A model generated the notes under the pieces. The model did no database searches and had not been told where the DNA came from. It saw only the letters and a program-made list of their open reading frames with translations. Of a stretch of DNA of 64,000 bases, positions 12,152 to 24,615 are shown piece by piece. Every line of letters starts with the position of its first letter. The stretch's first letter is position 1. The stretch is from Cantharellus purpuraceus (lineage: Eukaryota; Basidiomycota; Agaricomycetes; Cantharellales; Hydnaceae): contig JALBUN010000012.1 of NCBI GenBank assembly GCA_025174535.1, forward strand, positions 248,001 to 312,000, written 5' to 3'. A program made the translations under genes and the position numbers.

Positions 12152-14382
12152 TTACGATGTCTGTCCAGATGGCACCCACACAACATCATCCTCAGCCTCG
12201 CCTTCCGATAGAACCTCGGCTCCATCCCCATCAGCATCGCTGCTCGCAGCAGCCCAGTCACCCTCCACCTTATGATTGAGTTCGCCGATCTTGGCACCTT
12301 TGTCCCTCAGGAATTGCACAACCTCCCATGCATTCCTCCATCCCCGCGGCTCCGGGTAGACATGTATATCATCCTGGAAATCAGGTTCCTCTTGTAGCCG
12401 GCCACCATATACTTCCGCAAGATGGGTCGATGCTCTGACCTCCTTTCCGCTTTGCTCGAGTTCCAAGAAGAAAGCGGCAAGTAGCCGCGCCGCGTCAGAG
12501 CGCGCGCGGAGGACATGTCGGATGAGTCTTCGAGTTGCGAAGCGTTTCTTGCGTCGTACAGAAATGGGATCAGTGGACGGTGCAGGTGTCGGAGTTTCGA
12601 GAGAACCGGTAGTCGGCTTGGGTCTGTCGATCCAGACGCTCACAGGTGGGATATATGGTGTAGTGTATGGCGCCAATGCCTGGAGGGACAAATCCCACCG
12701 CTTAGGAGCCCAAACACCCAGCAAGACGCGCCACACAGCAACTAACCGCTTCGCACTGATCAGATTTTCAGCAGCTGACTTTCAGTGGCGAGAACAGGTA
12801 CGCACTGCTCATAGTTGTCGTCGATGATCTTGACATGGTAGACAATGAATCCGTAAGACATCGCAAGAGCGACAACAGCCCCCATCGGGGTCAACCAGAA
12901 TAATGCCCACAGGAAGAAAAACATCGCCGGGTAGATGGCAAGGAGAAGCAACAGTGCAAAGATGATCTTGTTCTGCGCCTGGGTCTCTTCTTCGTCTTGT
13001 ACTAAGCGAGCGCCAAGCCTCGACATGGCATAAGCGGGAAGGTGTACAATGAGAGGGATAAGAAAGAAAGGCAGGCGGACAAGAGATGCCAAGGAATCCC
13101 GTAGCAAGAGGAATAAGGTTGAAATCCGGCTTGGGAAAGGTTTAACCTGTGAGGGGTCCAACGTCTCCGGAAGAGGTAGGCCAGAAAGCGTGGAGTTGGT
13201 TAGACTTGTCGCACGGAGAAGGGAGTAGTAGGTCAGAAGGGCGTGCTTCAGGCTACAGAACGATGGCGTCAGTGTGGGCGTTGAAAACAGGTCGACTAGT
13301 CTGTGGAAGGGTCAGGCAACGCGAGTGATTGAGGGACTACTCCCACGTTTGAGAAACGCCGACGAAATCGTCCAGGTTAATGGCATTCTCGTCTCTCCAA
13401 AGCAGATCTCGTGCCATGCGTGCTACATATAGTGTCTCCCTGTTGTAATAGTGAGCGGGCGAGAGAAAAAATTACAAGAAACGGACCAATTCGGTGAGTT
13501 GATAGTGAGTTTGACCAATTCACGCTCGATCTCAGCGGTAAGCCGCTTTGCAACAACCCTTAACTTTCCTTGCTCGGCCGATAAAAATTCCTCCCGGTAC
13601 GACTCCATCGAGATGGGCTTGCCGAATCTGATCAAGCAATAAGTCGCGTCGCGCTGGAGGTAGACAATCCTCTTACTCAATAATCACACTACTCCGATAC
13701 TTGGACTTGTTGGTATATACAATCCCGGCGGGGATGACCACAAGAGGCTTGCGGTGTGTATTGTTGGTTTCCGCCCACTTGGTGAATTCAAGCGCTGACC
13801 ATGACGCTCCATGCTTGACCTGCATGATCCTGGGCTCGGTATAGCCTGTCTCAGGAGCCAGAAAGGTCATTGTTTGTTGGAGAAAAGTGACGCGATACAA
13901 GCTGCTCAACTGGTGCCTTCCGGGAACAGGGCGACAACCTCTCCGGCAGCAAGGGCATGGAATGTACCGCGAAAAAGGACCTGATTATCCTTGTTCTTCC
14001 TGTCCACTGGAATGTTGCCCGTGTCGGTGAGAATCCTGTGAGCAATGGGGTTCTTAAACAAGCTCGACTTTGCCCAATAATGTAAAGGTCGCTTGTGCGG
14101 GAATGTCGAGGCTGCATATACAGCGTTCCGTTCATTGAAGTGCACTCACATCCAGGAAACAAAGTAAACTTACAAAGAACGGCAGGGTCAATCATCATGT
14201 TGTGATGAGTGCACACACTGACTGGGCTGTTAGGGGTTCCACGTAGTGCAATGAAGCCCTCGAACCTACACGATGATGGGGCCATCACGGGGGACATTCT
14301 CCTCCCCGATGACCTGAATTTCTCTGAAGAACGACCACAAGGCCCAGCTGGCAAGCCGTCTAATGAGACGATGAAGGATCAT
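12152..14382 (-). CDS. SCT1: Glycerol-3-phosphate/DHAP acyltransferase (SCT1/GPT2-like)
   Basis: Catalyses the first acylation of glycerol-3-phosphate or dihydroxyacetone phosphate in phospholipid and triacylglycerol synthesis, at the ER or lipid droplets (family knowledge). Eight exons sum to 1860 nt (619 aa), all junctions in phase. The acyltransferase motifs are ordered as expected: THHNMMID (the HX4D-type catalytic motif), SLFKNP, GNIPVDRK, ALFPEGTS, then IPAGIVYTNKSKYRS and FGKPISMESY. A hydrophobic pair of membrane segments follows (LPFFLIPLIVHL and IIFALLLLLAIYPAMFFFLWALFWL), then an acidic C-terminus. The chosen start, MILHRLIRRL, may be internal: the frame upstream reads PGRQTIRWVIF back to a CTAG that could be an intron acceptor, so a short 5' exon may be missing. 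The gene converges with the nucleoside transporter and lies downstream of the aspartic protease on the same strand. Confidence 0.93.
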
Positions 14383-14706
14383 GAAGATTACCCAACGGAT
14401 AGTCTGGCGCCCAGGTGCCAGCGTCTAGCGAGCAGGGCCTTTGAGGGCTTTTGTAAGGCACCGAATTTATTTTGACAGTGTTTCCCTGGCAACGTAAAAA
14501 GGCATGCCTTGCTCTGATTAAACACGTTGGATCTAACTAGCTATGTTTACCTATAGATAGGATTCAGATCTAGTGAGCGTAAATTAAACTCGTGTACAGG
14601 TGTTGAAAGCTACAAGTAAACAGTAATTGCTGTGTCGTCTAGTCCGTTCATGTCTTTCATCTGGTATAATCGATAGTGATATAGGAAGGCGTCCCATCAT
14701 CGTGGC
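14383..14706. other. Intergenic between acyltransferase start and protease end
   Basis: This holds the likely promoter of the acyltransferase and the 3' end of the aspartic protease, and possibly a missed 5' exon of the acyltransferase near 14405-14470. No independent gene is seen. Confidence 0.35.
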
Positions 14707-16743
14707 CTATACAATGTCCAGTACACTCATGATGGCCGCGGCAAAGCCAAATATCAATGCGAAGCGTACAGTTGGCCTTGGCATACCGTTCGAACCACTG
14801 GTGGCACTGACGCCGGCACTGGAGGACGAAGGATTAGCAAATTGGATTGTTTCAGCTGTCATTGTCACCGCCACAGAAGCAGTTGCGCTTTTATGCGTGA
14901 AGGTTGTGACACAAGACACAAAGGCGCTTCAGCAAATAGACTCACCCTTGTGTGGCTACTGCCGTGCCTGGAGCAGACCCTGCTCCTGGTACCGAAGGAC
15001 TCAGTTGTGCGAACCCTACCGATGGCGGATCGTATCGGAAGACGGAATAGACATTTTTCTGTGACACAAAGTCAGTCTCCTAGACCAGACGTGAGAGATT
15101 GAATACCCACAAGGAAAGTGTCACCGATGATCCACGTAGGGGTTGTGGATGGATCCGTTTGACGCTTTCTTGGTGGTGAGCTGCCAGGAGTTGTAGAAGA
15201 GCCAGCGTCGAGATCGAAAACCGCGCCGATGCAAACTACGTTGCCATTATTCCCTTGTGCCTGAAGCTTGAAATCAACGGAGTTGATGGGCCATGAATTG
15301 ACCCCGCCAAACGAAAACGAGACGCTGACGTCTGTGGAACATGCTGTGAATTTGATTAAATGAATGACTGCCACAAGAGAGCAAAGAAAAAGACACATAC
15401 GATAAGTCCAGTATCCCTGTAATGTACCAGTGCCCTGTTGGGCACCTGGAATCTTGCTGTATATAGCGGTGACAGCAGAGGTCGGACCACCAATAAGAGT
15501 AGTACCTGTGTCGATGGCCTGCTCGAAATTTTATATCCAAGTTAAAGTGAAGACCACAAATTGACTTACGGCAAGTTGCGAAAGACTTGTATTCGAAGAT
15601 ACATCAACTGTAGCACCCTGCACAGTAACACCTAAAAAGCGGTGAATTTGAGAAGTTCGAGAAAGGTTATGTTGAATAATCATACCAGTGACGGGAATCA
15701 ACCAGAACCCTGGCGTCACAGTTGCAGGTATGTTAACAAAGTCAATAGCTCCTGTGAATAAAGAGCTATTGGTGTCTCCCAAAGTTAAGACACCTCCAGA
15801 CTGCCGCTGAGCAGAGCTTTGATCATTGATATGTCTGATAATCATGATCGTCGAGGGGTAAGAGATGGGCGGCCCAGCAACAACCTGTCGTACCGTTCAA
15901 GATAAAATGACATCACTGGCTGAGAAAACGAGCTGCCGCTGGCAAGCCCTTGAACGAACGGAGTTGCTCTAATGAACCATTGTCATCTTTGTCCCCGAAT
16001 GGCAACATGCTGGTCTTACCCAGTATTAGCGATAGACTTGAATCCTAAACCCAAGAGACCCGATAATGTCGTATCCAAGAGATTTGAGGATACCATTTGT
16101 GCAACGACTGGATGTGGTGTTTTTAATGGCTGAGGGACTAATTTTATCAAGAGCTTACCAAAGGGTTGGGACGAGACAGAAAATCCACCCATGTTAACAG
16201 TGTCTGTTCCCAACTGACCTGCCACGGACCCACTGCCATATGTAATAGACACTGCCTGGTTTTGGTTGTTAAAGGTACTAGACGATCCTGAATTATATGT
16301 TTGGGTGCCTTGGCCACAGCCCGTTGTGCAAGTGGTAGAAGCAATCCATAGATCACTTGAACCTGTATCCAATATGACATTAAAAGTTTGAGCTAGATAC
16401 GACATTAACTTGGTAGCAGACAAGGTAGGTCAATTGGCCGCGTACCCGGGGTTCCGACGCTTATTGAACCTGAGTATGAAGAGTCAAAACTTAAGTCGGA
16501 AATAGCTACAGAGCCTGAGCCCTGTCGTCGATCCAGGGAACGGGGTGAGCGATTATACTTGTCGCGAAGGCTCTGGGCCATCGCAGCGAAATCCTCCGGG
16601 GTTGTACGCCGTTGCTTCCCCGCTGAAGATGTGCGTCGCAAGGGAATTATCACAGGAGCCTTGCGAGGCAATACTACTGAAGCGTGTGCGACGGCGAGTA
16701 GCAAAGACAAAGTCGCATGTAGACCAAGCAACGATATTAACAT
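14707..16743 (-). CDS. Pepsin-type aspartic protease (A1), likely GPI-anchored
   Basis: Secreted aspartic endopeptidase. The start MLISLLGLHATLSLLLAVAHA is a signal peptide. A propeptide with Arg-rich processing sites follows (RRTSSAGKQRR, RSLDRRQGSG). The N-lobe active site is VILDTGSSDLW and the C-lobe site is AIDTGTTLIGGP. The flap tyrosine lies in ITYGSGSVAGQL, and TWIIGDTFLKNVYSVFRYD is the usual A1 C-terminal block. After the catalytic domain there is a Ser/Ala/Thr-rich stretch and a final hydrophobic helix (FALIFGFAAAIMSVLDIV). That pattern suggests a GPI signal or a membrane tail and a yapsin-like position at the cell surface (inference). The gene has many introns; I placed the last at a GTGAGT donor near 14937 and a TAAAAG acceptor near 14890. 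Its start is 214 bp from the divergent ArAE-like gene. Confidence 0.92.
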
Positions 16744-16957
16744 GACGTTAGTAAAACGAGGTGTTAGAAAGGAACAAGGTATAAAGCACAGGAAAGATGT
16801 TCTTATACTTAACTGCGGCTGCGGTGCTGACAAGCGTCATCTTTGCCGAAGGTTCCCACAGCCGCTCATCCTTAAAATATACAACCGCAAGTTCGCCGGC
16901 AACAACAAAGGCGCGTCAAGGTTGAACACAGCATCATTCTGAGACCTGGTTGCGTCG

Positions 16958-19900
16958 ATGTCGAATTCGATGATGTCCTCGCCTCGGCCAGACTCTGTTA
17001 TAGGATCACCAGAGTCTTTCCACCGTCTTCCAGATGGGGTTGCTGTAGGGAGATCGGGTTCAGTCATCGTCACAAATAACTCGCTCCCACGTATGGTCTC
17101 ATCAACATCTCCAGTTACGCCGACTCGCCGTGGACGACTTCCTCTTGACAGAAGCGTCTCATCTCCTCCTCATGTCTCTCCGTCGGGAAATCGTTCTTTA
17201 TCACGTAATTCCCCATTCCCCTCCATAGCCCATAATCGTGAATGGACATTGTTTGGACAACTTATGGAAGACGAAGGTCAGATCAGACCCACAATCGGTG
17301 CTAAAATTCGTCGCCGCAATGCCCAGCACGGTACAATCAGTACCAGTTTTCATCCAAATACTGCGGATCAAGACCCATTTCTAACATATTCCAGTTCTTC
17401 AAGCAGACCACCTCCACTTTCGGTAGACCCAGATCCAGTTCCGCCAGATACATCCGACGATGGCCTTAATGAGCATACTTCTGACAATTCTTATGACTCT
17501 GATAGCTCTTTACCAACACCCCGCGAATCCGAATCACCCCCCTTACGTTGCTGCGCACGATTTCAAATCCCAATCCTTTCTAGGCTGCAGAAGAATGTTC
17601 TGAAATGTGGTCTAGCATACCTCATCGCCTCTCTCTTCACCTTTATCCCATATCTCTCAAGTTTCTTGGCCGATGTCCCAACACATGGCAAATGGGAAAG
17701 ACCGTCCCCCTCAGGTCACATGGTCGCAACAGTGTATGTACAATCCAATCATCCTCTCATCGATCTGCTTATCCCCTTTCCAGGAGCGTATACTTTAACC
17801 CTGCCGTGAGCCTGCAGTTTTACTGCACTAATATGTACGTCTAATCACCGAGACCAGAAAACAATCGGGGCCATGGCGGAGGCCGACATCTACGTCCTCT
17901 TCGGTCTAGCATTCTCCACGTTCGTCTCTTTGGGTAGTATGGGGATGTTTTGGTTTCTCGAGGTCCGATCATTGTTGTTTGCTATTTTGTCCCTTTTGTC
18001 CCCTTTCTTTCCACCCAAAAATTAATAAACTCGTTTTGTGTCCTCAGGTTCGACGCGGATGGGAGTGGCTAGCCAAAGTTCTTGTACTGTCTTGGGTAGC
18101 AGGGGCCATGATTACTGTCGCCTGGCTAAAAGTATGGATGGCCCGACCGAGTTTCAATACGGGTAAGCTACAGAGACCTTGCTTAGAGGAAAAATGGGCT
18201 AATGGTGAGTCAAGCATGTAGCATGATTTCAATCATTATCTTTGTCGTGTACGCCATTAGCTTCCCTATTTTGCATGAACCTCAACCCCAGCCTCAGCAT
18301 CGTCAAGGAAGGAGGATTAGAAACACTCGCACAAGTATGCTTCAATGTTATAGTGGGATCACTTGTCTCGAATGTTACCTGCTTCACCTTATGGACGCAG
18401 AGTGCAACTTCAAACCTTCAGTCAGGAAACAATTCTGAACTTGCTTTCCCATGTCTCATGTTGACATTTACTTCCTTCAGGGATGATATGATCACCTCCC
18501 TAGACTCCTTCGCGACGCTCCTACGAATGCTCACGCGCACCTTCCTGCTCGATCCTGACTTTCACCCTAATCAAACCAAGCTCCTTCGCGCTGTTGATGC
18601 CCACCAAAAGTCTTTCACATCTCTGAAGCGCCACCTCACAGAAGCCCACTCAGAATGGCTTTGCTCTCCGTGTCGTAAGGCTGCTGGGGGCGTTGCATAT
18701 GACGATGCTGTGGACTGTCTCAATCGACTTGCACAGCACCTTGGTGGGCTTAGGAGTGGTACCCGGTTGCAGGCTGATCTTACGAAAGCACATCGCGATG
18801 GGAAGCTCGTACTTCAGCGCGGTGTGGGCAACACGAAACTATTCGTACCCGCAAGTTCAAAGCTCAAAGAACGGAGCTGGGGGATTGGAACTACAAAAAC
18901 ACTGACGGGGAAAGTCTCGGTCGAAGAGGATGACGATGTCATGCTCTCTGCTGCGGCTTCTATGTTTGGTGACCTTGTGGATGACCTTGGTCCCCCTATG
19001 CATGCTCTTTCGGTTCGTTTCGTTGTTTTGACTGCATCGCGAGCTTTGGTGGAGACTCATATTATTCATCTCCCTTCATGTGGCCAGAATACTTGCACGG
19101 CGACACTAAAGCGTATGCGGGATGCATTCGAGCGACACCGGAAAGGTGATCCGATGGACTTGCACGATTTTTACCAACTATCCGACGATATAGAACGTGC
19201 GCTCTATGTATTCGACCACACCTCCAACCATGCTGTTATGCGACTCTATCGGCGCACCAGTGATACGACAGAGCGTCTCTCGCTGACTTCTGAGGATGCT
19301 GTTCCCACAATTCTTGCAAATGGGGACAATGAGACAGTATTTCTTGTTTACTTGTACGTCTCCCGCGTCCATAAAAACTTACCTGACAATCTTTCAGCTT
19401 TATCTTCACTTTGCAAGAATTTTCCCGGGAACTTGTCTTGCTGGTAGACGCTATGGGTCGCATCTACGACCTCGAGCGCAAAGTAGCGAGGTCATCAGAC
19501 ATCTGTCTGTGGATAAAGGATAGGTTCAGCTGCCTTCGCGCACGTACTCGACAATCGACCTCCGCTATTAGGTCTACATCTGAAGCCCAAACGCTCAAAA
19601 GGCGACTGTGTACGAATCCCACCCTTATTGTCATGATTCTGCATCCATATATATTAATGGGTATATTGACAGCCACTCTGGTACCTATTGAGTCAAATGT
19701 ACGCAAAATTCCCAAATTTCCGAAAGTGAAACCACATGCGCCCAATACGGTCCAAACACCTTCGCGGGAGTCCTTGTCGGTTACTGGACGATTGAAGCAG
19801 TCGTTCTGGGAACTGGGAGCAAGATTGAAGGAACCTGATCTAAAGTATGCTTTCAAGGCCGGTGTCGCAACGGCGATGTTAGCTTCGCCTGCATTTTTTG

Positions 19901-21482
19901 ATGCTACACGACCGTGGTTTGTGGCATATCGGGGCGAGTGGGCTTTAATCTCCGTATGGTAGCTTTTGTGACCCTTTACGTGTCTAACTGATTTCTGGTC
20001 CTTAGTTCTTCGTTGTGATCAGTCCCTTCATTGGTCAGACCAACTTTCTCTCAGTTCATCGTGTTCTTGGCACCATTCTTGGTGCTGTTACTGCTGCGGG
20101 AGCCTACCTTGCCTTTCATGATTACCCTGTACTCCTTGCATTCTTTGGCTTTTTGTTTTCTTTGCCATGTTTCTACTATATCGTGTCTATGCCTGAATAT
20201 GCAGCTAGCGGTCGATTCGTCCTGCTTACATACAACCTCACATGCCTGTATTGGTGAGAGCCATGTTTGTTATAAGTGCCTGCATGATGCTCACACGTAT
20301 TGTCTAGTTACAACCTTCGGCATGAGGATCTTTCTGTGGTTGAGGTTGCATTCCACAGAGCTGTGGCAGTAATCATAGGCGTCCTATGGGCATTTCTAGT
20401 CAGTCAGTTTTGGTGGCCCGCAGAGGCTCGTCGAGAATTGGGAAATGCTCTTGGCGAGTAAGTTTCCACTTGACCCTGGATCATAAGACAGCAGATTAAC
20501 ACTCGTCAGGTTTTGCTTGAATATCGGCTGGTTATATTCACGGATGGTGATGAATTATGCTGCGCCTCCGGAGGCTTTATTACGCGTTGAGCCTCCGCAA
20601 ACAACGTCTGAAACCGCCCCGCTACTTGGCCAACATATCCCTTTATCCCATACGACCTTAACCTCTCGAGCATCTGATCAACTTAATTCATCTATCCATG
20701 ATTTTTTAGCAATGTGAGGTCTATCCCACGATTGTGGATTTGCTTGACATTTGCCAGGGAACTTCATTTGCAGCGCAAGCTTATCAGTCTACAAGAGCTG
20801 CTTAAGCAGACGCAGCACGAGCCACGGCTCAAGGGACCATTTCCTGTAGGACTATATCGATCAATCCTCACCAGTCTGCAGACGATCCTTGATAAGATGC
20901 ATTCCATGCGATGTGTGACAACGCGGGAAGAATGGTGCAGTACATGCTTTTAGTCTCATCTTTTGTTGGCTTTAATACGCTTCTTGCAGGTATACGGCAA
21001 GTGCTTCCGATGGCCAGCTATGATCATGCAACTCACATCTTATTTGTAGACAGTGAGAAGAGATTTCATTGTGCCTGTCAGTAGGGAACGACGTGAGATG
21101 GTCGGCAACGTGATACTGTATTTCTCAACATTAGCTGCCGCGTTTCGGCTCAAGGCTCCACTCCCACCATATCTCCCGCCAGCGGAGAAATCTCGCCAAG
21201 AGCTGGTGAGAGTTATCTTGTCATCGGTGATCAAAGCTGATTGATCTTGGCGCTGCGAAGGTTATTGCAATACGGAACTTGGACGTTGTCAGAACGCGAA
21301 ATGTGAAGGGCTCGCGGCAGCTATTGTACTTTGCATACGCACTCATGATGAAGGGTGTGATCCAGGAGCTCGATTTCCTTGGCCATATCCTCCAGGAGGC
21401 TTTCGGCGTGTTGGGCGGAAGCACGGGGGAATTTGAAAACTTGTTTAGGGCAGATAGTATTGCAGCTGAAGAAGCAGCATAG
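16958..21482 (+). CDS. BRE4/ArAE-like multi-pass membrane protein
   Basis: Fungal membrane protein of the family with an N-terminal six-helix aromatic-acid-exporter-like module and a C-terminal DUF2421/FUSC-like module, related to yeast Bre4 (brefeldin A sensitivity). The N-terminal 230 or so residues are Ser/Pro/Asp-rich and disordered. The first membrane block starts near CGLAYLIASLFTFIPYLSSF and continues through VLFGLAFSTFVSLGSMGMFWF and LAKVLVLSWVAGAMITVAW. A soluble middle follows (DDMITSLDSFATLLRMLTRT). The second membrane block includes AFKAGVATAMLASPAFFDATR, then TNFLSVHRVLGTILGAVTAAGAY. The soluble tail includes RRDFIVPVSRERREMVGNV and, after a 55-nt intron (21206-21260), RNLDVVRTRNVKGSRQLLYF. 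The substrate is unknown. I did not resolve every one of the many introns between 17740 and 21060. Confidence 0.85.
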
Positions 21483-21694
21483 CTCGGATTAGTATTCCTC
21501 TTGTAGTGACAACTATAATTTGGCTTATGAAGGACACTGACCGCTTCACGTGTTGTGCCTGCCTGTGCCTTCATATTTGGGCGCTTAATGACCGAAGATA
21601 CTTTCGCACGTCCTGTTACATCTTTCCTTTGATTTGTTTGGAACTCACATTCGAGAAATAGCGCGTCTTCGTGTCTATCACGCGATACGTTGTG

Positions 21695-23911
21695 ATGAAT
21701 AAAGAAGATGAAGACAGGCAGATCCGGGAGACCCGTAGTTTGCTGCAAAAGGCGGGCCAGCGGAATGCGCCACTTGATACAGTGTGTACAGTCTGATTTC
21801 TTTTCCATCGTGTCCGTACTCAAGTCTACGTTGATATTCAGCGAAGAGATGCCCTTCGAAGATTAATTGGCCTTGCACACACGCCTTCCCGTGAATTGAA
21901 GGTGTTTGCTGCTCAGAACTTTAGCCATTATTTCAAAGATTTTCCCGACCTGGAAGAGGACGTGATCGACAGCGTATATGACATCTGTGAAGATTCTGAT
22001 GCGCAGGTAATTCGTGAGTCTCACTCGTGCGGTACAGCTTCATCCCATGCCTCGTGTTTCAGGTGCGCATCGAAGGTTATAAGGCCATTGTAGCCTTGTC
22101 TTCCGAATCCAGAAAATGGACCAGGCGGAATACCGATGTGCTCGTTCAACTTTTGCAAAGCGGTGTGTATAGCTTTCTTCCTCACCGAGACCGAACCTGA
22201 CGCTGTTTTAGACGAGCCGGTGGAGTTGAAACAGATTCAGGACTCTCTCATCTCTCATATTAATCTGGATCCTGCCGCAGCAATTGGTGTCCTTTGTGAT
22301 CACTGCTCCTTAGATCCGGACTTGTCTGCGGAAGAAAAGGAGGACAGGGAGAAATTGAGGAAACTTGTGCTGTTCTTCCTCGCAAATACAGCCAAGAAAG
22401 ACATTTACGGCCATCTCCGAGGACCTACAAGTGAGGTAGAACAGGTATTCCGAGACGGTCTAGTCAAGGTGGGTGGCTTACGTTGCGTGAATATGGATGC
22501 CGTTCCGGGAACGCGATGCGACTTTTTGTTCCTAGGCAATCAGCGGGGCAGATGTTCAGGAGACAGAACTCATCGTAAAGGAACTTCTCCTTCCGCTAGG
22601 ATCGTACAGCCCGCGATCAGAATACGGCGACGAGCTTCTGCGCAGTTTGCTGGATAAGGTTAAACTCGCTTATACAGGTCTCAAATCCAGGCCTGGGCCG
22701 ATCTCATTGGCACAGCTCCAACCCTACCTCTCCCTCTTAGAATATGTTGCCATCGTCAAGCGTGCGGCTGACGCGGGTCCTCTTTTGCGATTTTACAGCA
22801 TGGCTTTGATCGGCAAGATGGCATTGCAGCGGCTCGATCAGTCATCGCAGATAAATATCATTCAACGTCTCGCTGACATACTTCCAGTTTGCGAAGAGGA
22901 GCGTCTGAAGCAGGCTAAAAATGAGACTTCCCAGGAGTTAAGCTCGCTACGGAATATGGTTGTGGATGCATGTCCTCACATTTTCGAGGTGAGCGTTCGT
23001 GATGATGGTGTTGAAAGACTGAGTTATTTGACTACCATGTACAGAGGATAGTCAAGTCATGTAACAATGACAGAAGACAGTGGAAAGCGTCTCTGGCACT
23101 GCTAATAGCATGTCGACAGGTGCGTATAGTATTCTGCTTCTCCTGATGCCTCCCCCAAAACACCTCCGCAGCGACAAGACGATCAGCATTGGGCGCCACC
23201 TACTAACCTTATACCTACTCTAACCGAGTTACATACGCTGGCAGGCCAGAAATCGGCCGGCGTGGAGGACTTGACGAGACAGGTACAAGCTCTAATAAAG
23301 GTACGTATACTGTTTTTGGAACATTCGCCAAGACTCCACTTTTTGATGGTTTTCAGGAGTTGCACATTGAGCCCATCAAGTCTATACAGCCTCGACCAGC
23401 TGGGAGCATCGGCGGCAACAAGCGCAAGTTTGAAGGCATTTCGCCTTCACCGTCAGTGTCTGGACCCAGGACAAGCAACATATCATTGAAAGATAAGAAA
23501 CCACAGAAAGATGCGGGAATGCCAAGTCTGCCGGGATCCAATCAAGGGGTCTCAGAGGAGTCCTCTCGCGGCAAGAAACTCATTAATAGAATAGGTGGTG
23601 ACATCAGCACGGGAGAACCAACATCCTCTGTAAAGGCAGCCGAACCACTGGCGAACCGCCTGTCGCCAACGGATGGACGTGCGTCGAATAATGGCATATC
23701 TCGCTCACGTTCTCAGGCATCTGTGGGAGAGTCTACGCCAATGACACCCATGCTTAGCATCAAGGGGGCAGCGTCAAAAGTTGCGCCCCCGCCCAAACAG
23801 GAAGTAGTGCCGACACCCACACTTATTGATCGGATGCAGATGGGAGAAGCCACGCGCGACGGTCCAGGAGGCTGGAAAAGAAGAAGACGACAAAAGGCGG
23901 CAGGAGGCTAG
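21695..23911 (+). CDS. API5: Apoptosis inhibitor 5 homologue (API5/AAC-11)
   Basis: Nuclear helical-repeat (HEAT/ARM-like) scaffold protein; the animal homologue is anti-apoptotic and binds nuclear partners. The first exon is 21695-21781; a phase-0 intron then joins DT to RRDALRRLIGLAHTPSREL. The repeat region contains FAAQNFSHYFKDFPDLEED, YDICEDSDAQVRIEGYKA and LLQSDEPVELKQIQDSLISH. It continues with KLRKLVLFFLANTAKKDIYG, ISGADVQETELIVKELLLPL and FYSMALIGKMALQRLDQSSQ. The C-terminus is disordered, with a basic cluster (GNKRKFEG, GGWKRRRRQKAAGG) that looks like a nuclear localisation signal. The spliced sequence aligns along the whole animal API5 helical core, so the call is secure. The start at 21695 is the most upstream in-frame ATG of that exon; a further 5' exon cannot be excluded. 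Confidence 0.88.
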
Positions 23912-24615
23912 GATGATCGAGTGTGACAGGTTTTGATACGTGACGTTTGCTGATGAATGGCGGGTCAGTTGCCTGCGTTATAAATGAAATAAATATACTG
24001 CGGACAGCGAACCGCTCGCGTCACGAGGGTCCCGACGCAGCGTGATGAAAGGGATGATAGCACCGCCATGTGCTCGTCGTAAAGATAGCATTCTGCTTCT
24101 GGCCGAGTATGTCTTGGTGGACTTACGCAGTCAGTTGGAAATCGCTTGAAGGGGTATCAAGACACGGAATAGTGTCGCAGCCTTGGCCCGTGGCCACCCG
24201 GTCAGATCGAGGCGAGCTGATGCCACGGTACAGTAAGCATATGTATGTAATAGAAGGCGTGGACTGAAAAGGAAATGACTGTGAGATTGGGAATGGAAGG
24301 TGTAGCAGTGGCTGCGATGCACTGGCGTACGCGATGGCGAGGAGGGCGTGTCGATGTACAGCTACAAGGAACTCTTTTTATGTGTTTGCCTTGCGGTGCC
24401 GGCCTGGACGACAACACATTTGAGCGGATTCGCTAGATCTATGCACACCTCCAAGGGTCTCTTCAACGGGTGTCTTCGACCGGCAATTGTCTCAACTTCC
24501 GCAGCATGCACTACTGAGGCTGGCTCGGCGTTTCTCAGCAAAGTATTTACATCTTTCGCCTCCTACATATTTCTGTCTCCCTTTCCCCCTGTCTCGTATC
24601 ATCACACCCCCTCCC
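23912..24615. other. Intergenic between API5 and the DOMON gene
   Basis: No supported gene is present. AT-rich sequence with AATAAATATA lies at about 23980-24000, a plausible 3' processing region for API5. The remainder is presumably the promoter of the downstream secreted protein. Confidence 0.35.
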
